Of a stretch of DNA of 64,000 nucleotides, positions 22,491 to 34,289 are shown one piece after another (within the stretch, counting starts at the first letter, position 1; each line of letters starts with the position of its first letter). Under the pieces are notes generated by a model. It made no database searches. It had not been told where the DNA came from and saw nothing but the letters and a program-made list of their open reading frames with translations. Source of the DNA: Metellina segmentata (Eukaryota > Arthropoda > Arachnida > Araneae > Tetragnathidae); contig OX375881.1 of NCBI GenBank assembly GCA_947359465.1, positions 31,661,742 to 31,725,741 on the forward strand. The letters run 5' to 3'. A program made the translations under genes and the position numbers.

Positions 22491-24434
22491 GTTAAAAAAG
22501 CGGATAATTCAACGAGAATTTGTGTTGATTATCGTAAGATTAACACTAAAACCAAAAAAGAAAGATTTCCACTACCCCTTATAGAGGACATTTTTGACAA
22601 ATTACAAGGAGCCTTAGTATATAGTAATTTAGATCTTAAGAATGGATATTTCCACATTCCAATCAGCCCCGAAAGTTCTAAATATACCAGTTTTGTAACG
22701 CATAACGGTCAATATGAGTTTAAAAGAGTTCCGTTTGGATTATGTAATTCTCCATCTGTATTTCAAAAGTTTATTCAGTCTATTTTTAAGGAACTTCTAA
22801 CTGATGGAACAGTAATTATTTACATGGATGATATCATCCTTCCTTCCAAAAACGAAATTGAAGGGGTTACAAAACTTAAAAAAGTTTTCAAAGTCGCTTC
22901 GGACTACGGACTTGAATGTAATTTAAAAAAATGCAATTTCCTGCAACGGAAAATAACTTTTCTAGGACATATACTAGAGAAAGGTACAATACGTCCCTCT
23001 GAAGCCAAAACAAAAGCGGTACTGAATTTTCCTGAGCCCAAAACAATTAAACATGTTCAATCCTTTTTAGGGCTAAGTTCATATTTTCGAAAATTCATCA
23101 AAGATTTTGCAATAATAGCCAGACCTCTTAGTGACCTTTTACGGGACAAAGTGCCATTTCACTTTGATCACGAGCAGAAACGGGCTTTCCTTGCTTTGAA
23201 GCAAGCCCTGTCATCAGAGCCCATACTTAAACTTTACGAACAAGGAGCAGCATTACAACTGCATTGCGATGCAAGCTCGAAAGGCTTTGGGGCTATACTT
23301 TTACAAATGGATTCAGATAAAAATTTTCATCCAATACACTATATGAGTCGTAAAACTTCCCCTCAAGAGGAAAAAAATTCAAGTTACGAATTAGAAGTGT
23401 TAGCGATAGTCGAAGCCCTTAAAAAGTTCCGACATTATTTAGTAGGAACAAAATTTCAAATTTTTACTGATTGTCAGGCGTTTCAAAAAACAATGTCTAA
23501 AAAGGATATCCCACCGAAAATAGCGAGATGGGTCCTTTTCTTAGCATATTTTAACTATGAAATACTCCATAGGCCAGCTAAACAAATGCGTCACGTCGAT
23601 GCCCTAAGTCGTTACCCAGTTTTGGTAATACAGCATGATGAGCTAACACAAAAAATCAAAGATGCACAAACAAAAGACGAGTTTACACAAAGTATCAAAC
23701 AACTGCTTAAACAGTCATCAACTTCAGAGTACACATTAAAACATGACGTGCTGTATAAAATGGTCAATGACCAAGAATTTTTAGTAGTTCCACAAGACAT
23801 GCAGAAACACATTGTTCAGCTTGAACACTCGAAAGGCCATTTTGGTATAAACAAAACTGAAAATTTGGTGAAACAACAATTCTTTTTTCCCAACATAAGG
23901 AAAGTGGTTGAGACTGTCATTTCCAATTGTGTGCAATGCATACTATCATCTAAAAAATCAGGCAAACAAGAAGGGTTACTACATCCTATCCCAAAGGGAG
24001 ATGTACCACTTGATACTTATCACATTGATTTTCTAGGACCACTGCCATCAACACATAAAAACTACAAATACATATTCACTGTCGTTGATGCCTTTACCAA
24101 ATTTCTTTGGATATATCCGGTAAAATCTACTTTATCACATGATGCGTTAGAAAAATTAAGACAACAGCAAGACACATTTGGGAACCCATCGAGAATTATT
24201 TCTGATAAAGGTTCAGCTTTTACATCAGCAGATTTTCAAAAATATTGCCAAGAAGAAAATATCACACACATTCCAATAACAACAGGTGTATGTAGAGGTA
24301 ATGGACAGGTGGAAAAGCTTCATGCGACAATAATCTCAGTTTTAACGAAACTTTCAATTGAAGACCCCACCAAATGGTTCAAGCACACATCCGCAGTGCA
24401 ACGAGTCAACATCAACCAAATACACCCCATTTGA
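22491..24434 (+). pseudogene. pol: Reverse transcriptase, RNase H and integrase region
   Basis: Open in frame 0 for 648 codons up to a TGA at 24432. Reverse transcriptase shows CVDYRKIN, SNLDLKNGYFHIPI and the catalytic YMDD (22821-22832). RNase H shows HCDASSKGFGAILLQ with catalytic Asp at 23268. Integrase shows the zinc-binding His-His-Cys-Cys module (EHSKGHFGIN ... NCVQC), then a D,D-E core: Asp at 24027 (YHIDFLG), Asp at 24204 (IISDKGSAF) and Glu at 24312 (GQVEKLH). All catalytic residues are present. Near 24400 an indel shifts the frame and the native continuation lies in frame 1. Confidence 0.92.
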
Positions 24435-24794
24435 ACTTTGGACGGGAATTAAAATGAAAAACTAGGATGACGTTAAAATTAAGGAGGCACTTCAAGATGA
24501 ATACATTCAGATATCGCTACAAAATGTCCAACAACTACGTGAGGAAGCTAAGGCTAACATTTTGAAAGTGCAGCAACAAGTAAACAACAATACGACAAGC
24601 GACGAAAACCAGCACAAACATATGGTGTAGGCGACAAAGTTGCTATCAAGCGAACCCAATTTGGAGTCGGACTAAAGCTTCGACCACGGTTCTTCGGACC
24701 ATACCAAGTGGTGAAAGTTAGACCTAATGACAGGTATGATGTGGAAAAAGTGGGAATCCATGCAGATTTTATGAAACCTTGGGAGAAGACTTAG
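24403..24794 (+). pseudogene. pol: Integrase C-terminus, double frameshift
   Basis: From about 24403 the integrase continuation (KYTPFELWTGIKMKN) is in frame 1 and hits TAG at 24463. After it, coiled-coil-like sequence runs to about 24595, where the frame returns to 0. The end carries a GPY/F-type motif (FFGPYQVVKV) and finishes with KPWEKT and TAG at 24792. A GPY/F module is normal at the C-terminus of many Ty3/gypsy integrases. The two indels restore frame, so only about 65 codons are affected. Confidence 0.85.
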
Positions 24795-24985
24795 TTTTTT
24801 TCACCCCTCTTTCTCTCATTTCATGTGAAGATTTCCTGAATGAACAATTTCAGAAAGCGTTTTGTGTCTGCAAGATAGATTTTGTAAATATTTGTTTTCC
24901 CTTTTCCTGTCTTTTTCTTTTGATTATTTTTCAGATCCTCAATTCACAGCAAAGGTCGACGGACCGACCAGTCAGGATGGACGAG

Positions 24986-25264
24986 TGTTGCATAATCAAA
25001 ACCCCATCCGCCAAACCACCTGCACAGTGGCGACACTCGTAGCGACGCCAGCGCCACGGAGCGCAGGTGCATAAGAGAGCAGAGTAGTGAAGAGCGAAGT
25101 CGCCAACAGCGAAGCTCTCATCGATGTTTCCGTTCTAATGTGTCTTGTAGTTAGGCTTAAGAGCCTAAAGTTGTATGCTAAACCTGAGAATATATAGTTA
25201 TTGTTAGAACCTGACTTGTTCTTGTCTTCATACATCAACACCCTAGACAACCCGAACCAGAACA
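24986..25264 (+). repeat. 3' LTR (279 bp)
   Basis: Same start and end as the 5' LTR. The sequence just before it ('caggatggacgag') is only weakly purine-rich, so the polypurine tract is not convincing. An intervening ~190 bp is T-rich and non-coding. Confidence 0.95.
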
Positions 25265-25295
25265 TAAATAAACTTCTAGTGTCTACATATACCTT

Positions 25296-25480
25296 AATTA
25301 AACCTGCATTATTTTTCTGCTATGATAAAGTTACTCATTCCATTTTGTACTACCTTATTTGTGCTCTGGCATAGCAACATTGCATAAATACGTTCAGCTA
25401 TCGAATTCCACGGTGAGATAAGAATCTATTGTCTTCAAATGGCATCCGTTGTATTGTCCTTATTTTCTCCTTCCTTGTCC
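25296..25480. repeat. Duplicated locus, copy 2, right part
   Basis: 'cctgcattatt', 'tgataaagttac', 'cagctatcgaattc', 'ggtgagataagaatctatt' and 'gtattgtccttatt' match 17425-17580 in order. Confidence 0.75.
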
Positions 25481-26241
25481 TTTTTTCGCAATTTTATTTC
25501 ATATATACCTAACAAAACTGTGTATGGATTATTAAATCAAGAACATAGTTACTTTTATACAATTTTTTAAAGCTAAAATAATACAGAAACCACCGATTTT
25601 TTTAAAAAATATTTAACTATTTAAAAAAATACAGCACTAAGATGTAAATCCAAGCACAGTTTTATTCTAAAGACATATAAGAATAATTGGAAAAAGTTTA
25701 AAAGCTTTTTATTTGATACATAAAAAGTCTTACTATTTTGAATACCTTATATTAGCATTTGAATACCTTATAGTGACAAAAAAACCAAAGCTGAGAAAAA
25801 TGCTTTTAAAGTTTTAAAACCCGTATAAAAAACTATTTACAAAACTCAGAGCTATTTGGAATTAATATGTTGATTTCCATACTAATTAAAACAATTCAAA
25901 GCATTTTTCACACAAAATTTAAATCTTTTTAACTAAAATATAACCCGTAAGAATAAGTTAATTTAGCTGAAGATTAAAGACTTTTCATTTTCGACGCGAA
26001 CTCAAAAAATCCTCAATACATAATATACCAGTTTTGAATATTAATTTTTTAGTATCCAGTTGATAATTACTTTACACAAATTAAAAATATAATTAAAAAA
26101 GCATTAATCAGTGTTTATATTTAAAAATAGCCAGATTAATTCAAAATTCATTCTTTTTTTAGTTCAATTTTTTGTCTACGTAGCCGTGCAGTTGTAATTT
26201 TGTTCTGAGCTAGTAAATAAATCTGGTATTCTTTCTATTTC
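25481..26241. other. AT-rich stretch, nothing recognised
   Basis: Runs of A and T, no frames. Confidence 0.5.
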
Positions 26242-26701
26242 TTAACTATGTTCTACGATGGTCTTTATAGATAGCAAGATGTTTTTTAAATGCACACTCA
26301 ATGAAAGATTGTTTTCTTTTTGAAATCTTTCTATAGCTTTTAGAATATTCACATTGAATTCTGTTATAGTGACACAAACAGCAATCGTAACACGTTGCAG
26401 TGATGCACAACTTTGCTTTGAGCACTTACTCCATGCAACGCTGTGCAGGCTTACATTAGAGTTTTGTGTGGTACACCTTAGAGAACTTTGTATCAGTTCA
26501 GTTGAAGCAAGCCTTTGGTAAACTGACAATATTTTTTGCCAAATGCGATTCGTTGATTGGTGTTTTAATATGCTTCATATGAGAACCAGGAGTTATACCA
26601 TGAGCCAATGCAGCTTGATAAAAGAATCCAGGAATCTTCATTATATTCTTGCCAACACACTTTGAATTAAAAACCAAAACTTTTGTCTCTGAAGGTCGCA
26701 C
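26242..26701 (-). pseudogene. Decayed coding relic, possibly a transposase
   Basis: Two overlapping minus-strand frames (26498-26701, then 26242-26529) look like consecutive parts of one protein. The first includes VGKNIMKIPGFFYQAALAHG followed by ITPGSHMKHI; the second includes RCTTQNSNVSLHSVAWSKCS. A 'LGI-x-PG' turn followed by basic residues occurs in some insect transposases, but I do not recognise the family with confidence. A frame change and possible stops show it is no longer functional. Confidence 0.3.
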
Positions 26702-26879
26702 ACCTACTTCAAAGCGCGTAATTTTTATTGTGCCTAGGATCAGAAAAGTGTCTATAACTTTTTAACTAATGCAGTTACGACTTTAAATTTTGCACACTTA
26801 TTTAGAAAGGTTGTAGCTCTAAGTTAAAGCAATAAAAAAAAACGATATCTTGAATTTTGTTTAGGTACTGCGTCCCCTT

Positions 26880-27040
26880 AACGTACTAGAGCAATAAAAC
26901 GGGCTATTGACGACGATTCGGGATTAATCCCCAAAGTCAAAGATTCGAGGACAACACCACGTAATTTTGGACCACAGTCAGATGACGAGGCAACATCCAA
27001 ACTTCCACACCAACCCAACGCGAGGACCCAATAACTTTGA
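26880..27040 (-). repeat. SINE-A fragment
   Basis: 3' body on the minus strand ('gtactagagcaataaaacgg', 'acaacaccacgtaattttgg', 'cacaccaacccaacgcgagg'); the tRNA-like head is missing. Confidence 0.7.
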
Positions 27041-27109
27041 AGTTGGCATCATGTAGAGATAATAGGATATGCTAATAATTAGTACCCCCGCGTATATGTA
27101 AATCACTTT

Positions 27110-27730
27110 TAACAGGAACCCCTTACAAGCAATATAAAAAGGGAGAACAGAGAGCTGGTTTTAGGAACTGCAATTACGGTTTATTGCTGTTCCTCTGCAT
27201 AGGAAGATTTATCGTGTCTTGTCGTGAAAAACGGCAGTCATACGAGCACGTTCATGAGTTTGACAGAGGAAGAAGTGTGACGCATCAAGACTGCTTTATC
27301 ATCCTTCCGCGAAATCGATGCTCGTGTTGGATCAATCAAGCCAGTGACGCGAATGTGGTACCTGTGGACGCAGAAGGGACGAATTGACCGATCGAGCAGC
27401 CTTGTAACACACCACCGAAGGAGAAAACGCATGGCTTGTGATCGAGCCCTTTTCAGATCGTGGCAGGACTATAACCTTAACTCAAGGATTAGTGCGTGTT
27501 CTACACCAACCCTTATCACTGTTATACATCGGGTTGTGTTCAGAACAGGATGGAAGCAGCTTAGAAGTAACACGTTTATCAGGGTGGATCTGGTTGTCGA
27601 CATGCACAAGTGCGCAGTCGAAGTCTACATGCGAGCATTCTGGAAACATACACAAGAAATTACTTTACACCGCATGCGCAGACTTCTGCTTCTTCTCGAA
27701 TACGTCATAAGATTCTATTTACACACATAA
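27110..27730 (+). pseudogene. Tc1-like transposase N-terminal relic
   Basis: RQSYEHVHEFDRGR at about 27230-27275 is the start of a paired-type helix-turn-helix characteristic of one group of arthropod Tc1-like transposases. A neighbouring frame then gives TRMWYLWTQKGRIDRSSS, the usual end of the second recognition helix and GRPR-like hinge. At least one frameshift separates the two. The DDE catalytic part is not recognisable. Upstream, 'aatataaaaagg' near 27138 resembles a promoter position seen in the intact Tc1-like copy at 37891. Confidence 0.6.
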
Positions 27731-28504
27731 CAATCAGCATGAGCAATTCGATGTCGCCTGCTACAAGGGGCAAGTTGAGAAGGCATCAACTGCTGCGACT
27801 ATCTTTGACGACACCACAAGCTCTTGTGGCTGTTATAGAGTAGAGTCTTGTCAAGAGTATAGAGTCTTGTCAGACGAATCTGTCTAGAGCAACTCTGGAA
27901 AAATCCTAGTTTGAAAACTAATTGCATGACTTTTGCATTATGCATTGACATACCAGTCCGTCACCAAGCGTTATGGTATTGTGTGCCATTGGATTATAGT
28001 CCCTCACCAGCCTTGCACTAATTGCCGGTACTGGACTGGACAATCACTTATGGAGTGCCTACTGCATATGCAGCTTACCTCCCCGTCATAAGGTATGTGT
28101 ACATAAAATAAAAGCATAATTAGAGAAAATTTACAAGAAAAAATGAATTAAATTGGCTGGATAAGCATAAAAGAAATCAGCTAGCTAAAAGTTTAGATAA
28201 TTGCCGGTACACTCAACAGTCACCACTACACCTCTTGGATTTTTTGCCTGTTGTCCTTTACCTTCAGGGCTACTCTTCAAGTAGTCTAATATTGCTTTAG
28301 CCCCACAACATACGCAATGACTAAATTAACCACATCAATTGGTAAAAATTATCCTAATTAAAGAATTCCATTCAAAAAAGACAAAACAGCTTAGCAGTCG
28401 CGTAGTGAACACCACAAACGAATATATACATACGAAATTCTCAGAGGGTATTTTAAAGTAAAGACACTTGTTGATACGTTCTATTGCTGTTGTAGTTACT
28501 TTAT
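27731..28504. other. Nothing recognised
   Basis: No supported feature; probably decayed flank of the Tc1 relic followed by AT-rich DNA. Confidence 0.45.
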
Positions 28505-31440
28505 TTACAATACTCTCACTTAATCCTCCTGGTGATTGTCCCAGCGAAGTATCTCGTCATTGATCAGATCTTGATAGACGAGATATCTCAGCATAATACG
28601 AAAACTGACCCGATCTTCATCACCTCATCATAAAAAATAGGCAATATCTTCAGGTCTGTTGTCATGAGCAAAATTGGCCAGATCTTGATGGACGAGATAT
28701 CTCAGCATAATACGAAAACTGACCCGATCTTCATCACCTCATCATAAAAAATAGGCAATATCTTGAGGTCTGTTGTCATGAGCAAAATTGGTCAGATCTT
28801 GATAGACGAGATACCTCAGCATAATACGAAAACTGACCCGATCTTCATCACCTCATCATAAAAAATAGGTAATATCTTGAGGTCTGTTGTCATGAGCAAA
28901 ATTGGTCAGATCTTGATAGACGAGATACCTCAGCATAATACGAAAACTGACCCGATCTTCATCACCTCATCATAAAAAATAGGCAATATCTTCAGGTCTG
29001 TTGTCATGAGCAAAATTGGCCAGATCTTGATGGACGAGATATCTCAGCATAGTACGAAAACTAACCCGATCTTCATCACCTCATCATAAAAAATAGGCAA
29101 TATCTTGAGGTCTGTTGTCATGAGCAAAATTGGTCAGATCTTGATAGACGAGATACCTCAGCATAATACGAAAACTGACCCGATCTTCATCACCTCATCA
29201 TAAAAAATAGGTAATATCTTGAGGTCTGTTGTCATGAGCAAAATTGGTCAGATCTTGATGGACGAGATATCTCATCATAATACGAAAACTAACCCGATCT
29301 TCATCACCTCATCATAAAAAATAGGCAATATCTTCAGGTCTGTTGTCATGAGCAAAATTGGCCAGATCTTGATGGACGAGATATCTCAGCATAATACGAA
29401 AACTAACCCGATCTTCATCACCTCATCATAAAAAATAGGCAATATCTTCAGGTCTGTTGTCATGAGCAAAATTGGCCAGATCTTGATGGACGAGATATCT
29501 CAGCATAATACGAAAACTAACCCGATCTTCATCACCTCATCATAAAAAATAGGCAATATCTTGAGGTCTGTTGTCATGAGCAAAATTGGTCAGATCTTGA
29601 TAGACGAGATACCTCAGCATAATACGAAAACTGACCCGATCTTCATCACCTCATCATAAAAAATAGGTAATATCTTGAGGTCTGTTGTCATGAGCAAAAT
29701 TGGTCAGATCTTGATGGACGAGATATCTCATCATAATACGAAAACTAACCCGATCTTCATCACCTCATCATAAAAAATAGGCAATATCTTGAGGTCTGTT
29801 GTCATGAGCAAAATTGGTCAGATCTTGATAGACGAGATACCTCAGCATAATACGAAAACTGACCCGATCTTCATCACCTCATCATAAAAAATAGGTAATA
29901 TCTTGAGGTCTGTTGTCATGAGCAAAATTGGTCAGATCTTGATGGACGAGATATCTCATCATAATACGAAAACTAACCCGATCTTCATCACCTCATCATA
30001 AAAAATAGGCAATATCTTGAGGTCTGTTGTCATGAGCAAAATTGGTCAGATCTTGATAGACGAGATACCTCAGCATAATACGAAAACTGACCCGATTTTC
30101 ATCACCTCATCATAAAAAATAGGTAATATCTTGAGGTCTGTTGTCATGAGCAAAATTGGTCAGATCTTGATGGACGAGATATCTCATCATAATACGAAAA
30201 CTAACCCGATCTTCATCACCTCATCATAAAAAATAGGCAATATCTTGAGGTCTGTTGTCATGAGCAAAATTGGTCAGATCTTGATAGACGAGATACCTCA
30301 GCATAATACGAAAACTGACCCGATCTTCATCACCTCATCATAAAAAATAGGTAATATCTTGAGGTCTGTTGTCATGAGCAAAATTGGTCAGATCTTGATG
30401 GACGAGATATCTCATCATAATACGAAAACTAACCTGATCTTCATCACCTCATCATAAAAAATAGGCAATATCTTGAGGTCTGTTGTCATGAGCAAAATTG
30501 GTCAGATCTTGATAGACGAGATACCTCAGCATAATACGAAAACTGACCCGATCTTCATCACCTCATCATAAAAAATAGGTAATATCTTGAGGTCTGTTGT
30601 CATGAGCAAAATTGGTCAGATCTTGATGGACGAGATATCTCATCATAATACGAAAACTAACCCGATCTTCATCACCTCATCATAAAAAATAGGCAATATC
30701 TTGAGGTCTGTTGTCATGAGCAAAATTGGTCAGATCTTGATAGACGAGATACCTCAGCATAATACGAAAACTGACCCGATCTTCATCACCTCATCATAAA
30801 AAATAGGTAATATCTTGAGGTCTGTTGTCATGAGCAAAATTGGTCAGATCTTGATGGACGAGATATCTCATCATAATACGAAAACTAACCCGATCGTCAT
30901 CACCTCATCATAAAAAATAGGCAATATCTTGAGGTCTGTTGTCATGAGCAAAATTGGTCAGATCTTGATAGACGAGATACCTCAGCATAATACGAAAACT
31001 GACCCGATCTTCATCACCTCATCATAAAAAATAGGTAATATCTTGAGGTCTGTTGTCATGAGCAAAATTGGTCAGATCTTGATGGACGAGATATCTCATC
31101 ATAATACGAAAACTAACCCGATCTTCATCACCTCATCATAAAAAATAGGCAATATCTTGAGGTCTGTTGTCATGAGCAAAATTGGTCAGATCTTGATAGA
31201 CGAGATACCTCAGCATAATACGAAAACTGACCCGATCTTCATCACCTCATCATAAAAAATAGGTAATATCTTGAGGTCTGTTGTCATGAGCAAAATTGGT
31301 CAGATCTTGATGGACGAGATATCTCATCATAATACGAAAACTAACCCGATCTTCATCACCTCATCATAAAAAATAGGCAATATCTTGAGGTCTGTTGTCA
31401 TGAGCAAAATTGATCAGATCTTGATAGACGAGATATCTCG
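28505..31440. repeat. 114-bp satellite array, about 25 monomers, with dimeric higher-order repeats
   Basis: The landmark AAATTGG occurs at 28671, 28785 and 28899, a period of 114 bp that holds throughout. Two monomer types differ at fixed sites: type A has 'gatagacgagatacctcagc' and 'aaactgaccc'; type B has 'gatggacgagatatctcatc' and 'aaactaaccc'. From about 29580 they alternate strictly A-B, making a 228-bp higher-order unit. Earlier monomers follow a less regular order. The flanks (CCTCCTGGTGATTGTCCCAG at left, 'gacgagatatctcgtcg' at right) are parts of the GACGAG-box repeat, so the array lies inside one copy of that family. Confidence 0.95.
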
Positions 31441-31870
31441 TCGAACCCACTCGGAGGGATGCCCAGTTCCTTTATTCCCAGAAAATATAAGAACAGAAGA
31501 CACTCGGCAAAACGGCTAGTCTCCAAAACACCCCCGCTTTATATTCAGAGCCCACGCCACGTCTTTTGGCTCTCAGCGAAACATCGATCAGATTTAGGAA
31601 GTCAGCTTATCGAAAAAACACAGTGTTTTTATTCCGTGCTCTCCCCCGTCTATTGCTGGAGTAGAAGCTTGCGCAAGAACAAGGAATCCCATTAGCAGCG
31701 ACAGAAACTGATAGCCCCATCCCCACACACTCGCATGCGCTCCCAGACACATATTTAATGGTGACACTGTTCCCAGAACAGAAGATTTCGGAATTCAACT
31801 TCCGCGAAAAGAAAGGGGATTTCTTTCTTTATTCTTCTTACGGTCCTCTTTTCTTTAGAATACCCGGAGT
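31441..31870. other. Non-repetitive sequence, no recognised gene
   Basis: Moderate GC. The frame at 31459-31695 is basic and has no family resemblance. Confidence 0.4.
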
Positions 31871-32160
31871 AGTTTCTGGTCGCAGGGTGAGGTGAAAGTG
31901 GCATTTGTATTCCTTGCCTCATATGCATTTCTCAGGAGGTAGGGCGGACAAAACATCGGAATTTGCAAGTAGATGGGGTGCAGGAGCCTTTGTGTGGTAC
32001 GCCCGAGAAGTGCTATTTACATGCACAATGAGTCTATATTGATTGGTTTGAGGTTAAGGCGATGTGAGTTTGGGTCGCCCACTTACCGGTCTAGCGTAGA
32101 GGTGGGACGAAACTGGGTCCGTGTATCTGGTCAGTGTTGCAGAAAGTTTCCCATGAGTAA
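31871..32160. repeat. Local direct duplication, copy 1
   Basis: 'ttctggtcgcagggtgagg', 'ggcatttgtattccttgcct' and 'gatggggtgcaggagccttt' match 33451-33750 in the same order and orientation with about 75-80% identity by eye. Confidence 0.7.
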
Positions 32161-32179
32161 ATTGTGCAGCTCATTGCAA

Positions 32180-33450
32180 TACTGAGTTGAGATACCCGGT
32201 TGAGATAACAGCTGTTAGTTCTGTATTGAGATGAGACTGGACTAGGTAAGAACGACGGGTTTCAGTACTAGTTTCAGATGACAGGTAAGAGGACTAGGTT
32301 GGGTGACTGGTCGTGGTACTAGGTTTAGATGACAGTTCCCGGTACAGGGTTGAGATGAAAGGTCTTAGTTCTAGACTGAAATGAGGGGCTAGGTTAGAAA
32401 GACGGGTCTCGGTACTAAGGATGCGACATCGATGTCAATGTTTTCAAAACATCGATATTTAAAAAAAAAAACATCGATGTATTGGAGCTGATGTTTCTGT
32501 AACGTCGATGTTTATACTTGTCGATGTTTTTACATTGTCGACGTTTTATTTTTAAAAGGAAAAAAGTACCGTTATAAAAATTTAAAAAATAACCAAGTAG
32601 CATAATTTTTAGAACCAGCAAATTGAACATACTTTTAGACCAAAGTGGCCAAAGATGAAGGGTCTGAAAAGTAGGGATGCGACATCGATGTCGATGTTTT
32701 CAAAAAATTGATGTTTTATAAAAAAACATCGATGTATTGTCGCATCACTAGTTGCTAAACCAGTTTGAGGAATGGGGAAAAAGTTTAAATACACTGAACT
32801 TTATAAACATCGATTGTTTGGGGGCGATGTATTATCAACATTGATGTTTCAATTTTGAACATCGATGTTTTGCTGTAGACGTTGCAGCCTCAATAGTTGC
32901 TAAACCAGTTTTAAGAAATGGGAAAAAAAAATTTTAATACACTGAATTTTAAAAACATCGATGGTTTGCTGTCGATGTAGCATCACTAGTTGCTAAACTA
33001 GTTTTAAGAAATGGGGGAGGGGTAAAAAGTTTAAATACACTGAATTTTAAAAACATCGATGTTTTTGGGGCGATGTATCATCAACATCGATGTTTTAATT
33101 TTGAACATAGATGTTTCAAAACATCGATGCTTGGCTGTCGATGTCGCATCACTACTCGGTACTAGTTTGAATTAGATGTTCGGGGACTAGGTTGAGATGA
33201 CAGCTCCCGGTACTGAATTGAGGTGACATGCCCTAGTTCTAGATATAGATGGCGTGATTAGGTTAGAATGACGTTCTCCTTAGTAACTTCAGATGAGTGG
33301 TGTTGGGCTAGGTTGAGAGCCGTGAATATGCGTTCAGATAACGGGCCCTGGTACTGGTTTGAGTTACGAACCCACTTACTGCAATTAAATGTCTGCGGGA
33401 CTGAGTTGACATGTAGGGGCCCGGTACTAGGTTGAGAAGACATGGATTGT
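32180..33450. repeat. Decayed minisatellite (about 30-35-bp units) around the hAT MITE
   Basis: The motif 'ggtactaggttgagatgaca' recurs in degenerate form some 15 or more times on both sides of 32416-33154 (for example 'gtactagtttcagatgacag', 'gtactaggtttagatgacag'). A weaker tail of the same motif continues near 33830-33990. Confidence 0.7.
32416..33154 (+). mobile_element. hAT-type MITE with 8-bp target duplication (739 bp)
   Basis: Ends TAAGGATGCGACATCGATG and, reversed, TAGTGATGCGACATCGACAG, flanked by CTCGGTAC at 32408-32415 and 33155-33162. An exact 8-bp duplication is the hAT hallmark. The interior is packed with ACATCGATGTTTT palindromic motifs and has no coding capacity. An expanded relative lies at 59418-61977. 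Confidence 0.9.
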
Positions 33451-33750
33451 GGCTTCTGGTCAAAGCTTTCAGGGTGAGGTGAAAATGGCATTTGTATTTC
33501 TTATCTCAAATTCATTTCTCAAGAAATAGGTGCACAAAGCATTGGAATCGTCAACTAAGTGGGGTACAGAATAACAGCCTTTGAGTAATATGCCTTAGAA
33601 ATGTTGTTTACGCCCAGGATGAGTCGATATTTATTGACTTGTGGTTAAAGCACTTGATGCTGAGGTGAAAGTTCAGTTACGGTCTTTTGTAGAGGTGGGA
33701 AGAAGCTGTAATGAAGTCAAGTTGCAAAAAGTTTTACCATAAGGAAACAT
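33451..33750. repeat. Local direct duplication, copy 2
   Basis: Diverged match to 31871-32160. Together the copies bracket the decayed minisatellite. Confidence 0.7.
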
Positions 33751-34019
33751 TGATGCCGCTAATGGCAATATCATTTTTTGCAGGAATTTCTCTGAGGTTT
33801 TACAGTTTGAGTCAACAGGGTTCTACATCTACGAGCCTGGTTCCGGTATGATAGTAAAAGACGGACCATAGTGCGAGATTGAGATGCTGGGTTTCAGGTA
33901 TTAGACTGAGATGGCCGATATCAGTGCTAGGCTGACACGACGTGGAACGATATAGATGATTCTAAGCTGAGATGACGAGCTGTGTGCTAATTTGATAAAA
34001 CAAGATATAACCAACTTCT

Positions 34020-34135
34020 TGATGACCAGTTGCCTCGTACTAAGGATTTTGCCAATCTTTTTACAACAGATCAAGATTTGGGTCAGCTAATGTCAAGATA
34101 CCTCGTCGAGATAACCACCAGTAGATAACGGATCA
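34020..34135 (-). repeat. Dispersed GACGAG-box repeat, copy 5 (reverse)
   Basis: Ends 'caagatacctcgtcgagata' then 'accaccagtaga', the reverse complement of the family's 5' end. Confidence 0.55.
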
Positions 34136-34289
34136 CAGTCCATACATTCTGAAAACGTTAGTTGCTTGCCAGTAAAACAAAGTATTTTCAAGTAGTTTCT
34201 GCGTTAGAACGAAATAGCAAGAAGCTAGGCCTGATTTGATGAACACAATGAACTTCAATTTACCCCACCAAAGTCATTATGATTGAAAT

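Larger units (their letters stand above)
19918..25264 (+). mobile_element. Ty3/gypsy LTR retrotransposon, env-less, defective
   Basis: Two 279-bp LTRs (TG...CA) bound a 5.3-kb element flanked by a 4-bp duplication TAAA (19914-19917 and 25265-25268). Internal order is leader with tandem repeats, gag, protease, reverse transcriptase, RNase H, integrase. Integrase after RNase H is the Ty3/gypsy order. All coding parts share forward frame 0 except one stretch near 24400-24595. Three in-frame stops (20862, 21681, 22488) and two compensating frameshifts break the polyprotein. There is no envelope frame: only about 190 bp separate the pol stop at 24792 from the 3' LTR. Confidence 0.93.
19221..25295. 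mobile_element. TIR element (AAGGT ends) hosting the LTR retrotransposon
   Basis: Left end AAGGTTTATGTACACACTAG (19221 on); right end, reversed, AAGGTATATGTAGACACTAG (up to 25295), an inverted repeat of about 22 bp. The flanks share AAT. Without the LTR element the body is about 720 bp and non-coding. Its boundaries coincide with the break in homology between the two copies of the duplicated locus, which is independent support for an insertion. Confidence 0.6.

Noticed and set aside
24795..24985. Envelope gene between pol and the 3' LTR
   Set aside because: Only about 190 T-rich bases remain, without a frame long enough for any envelope protein.
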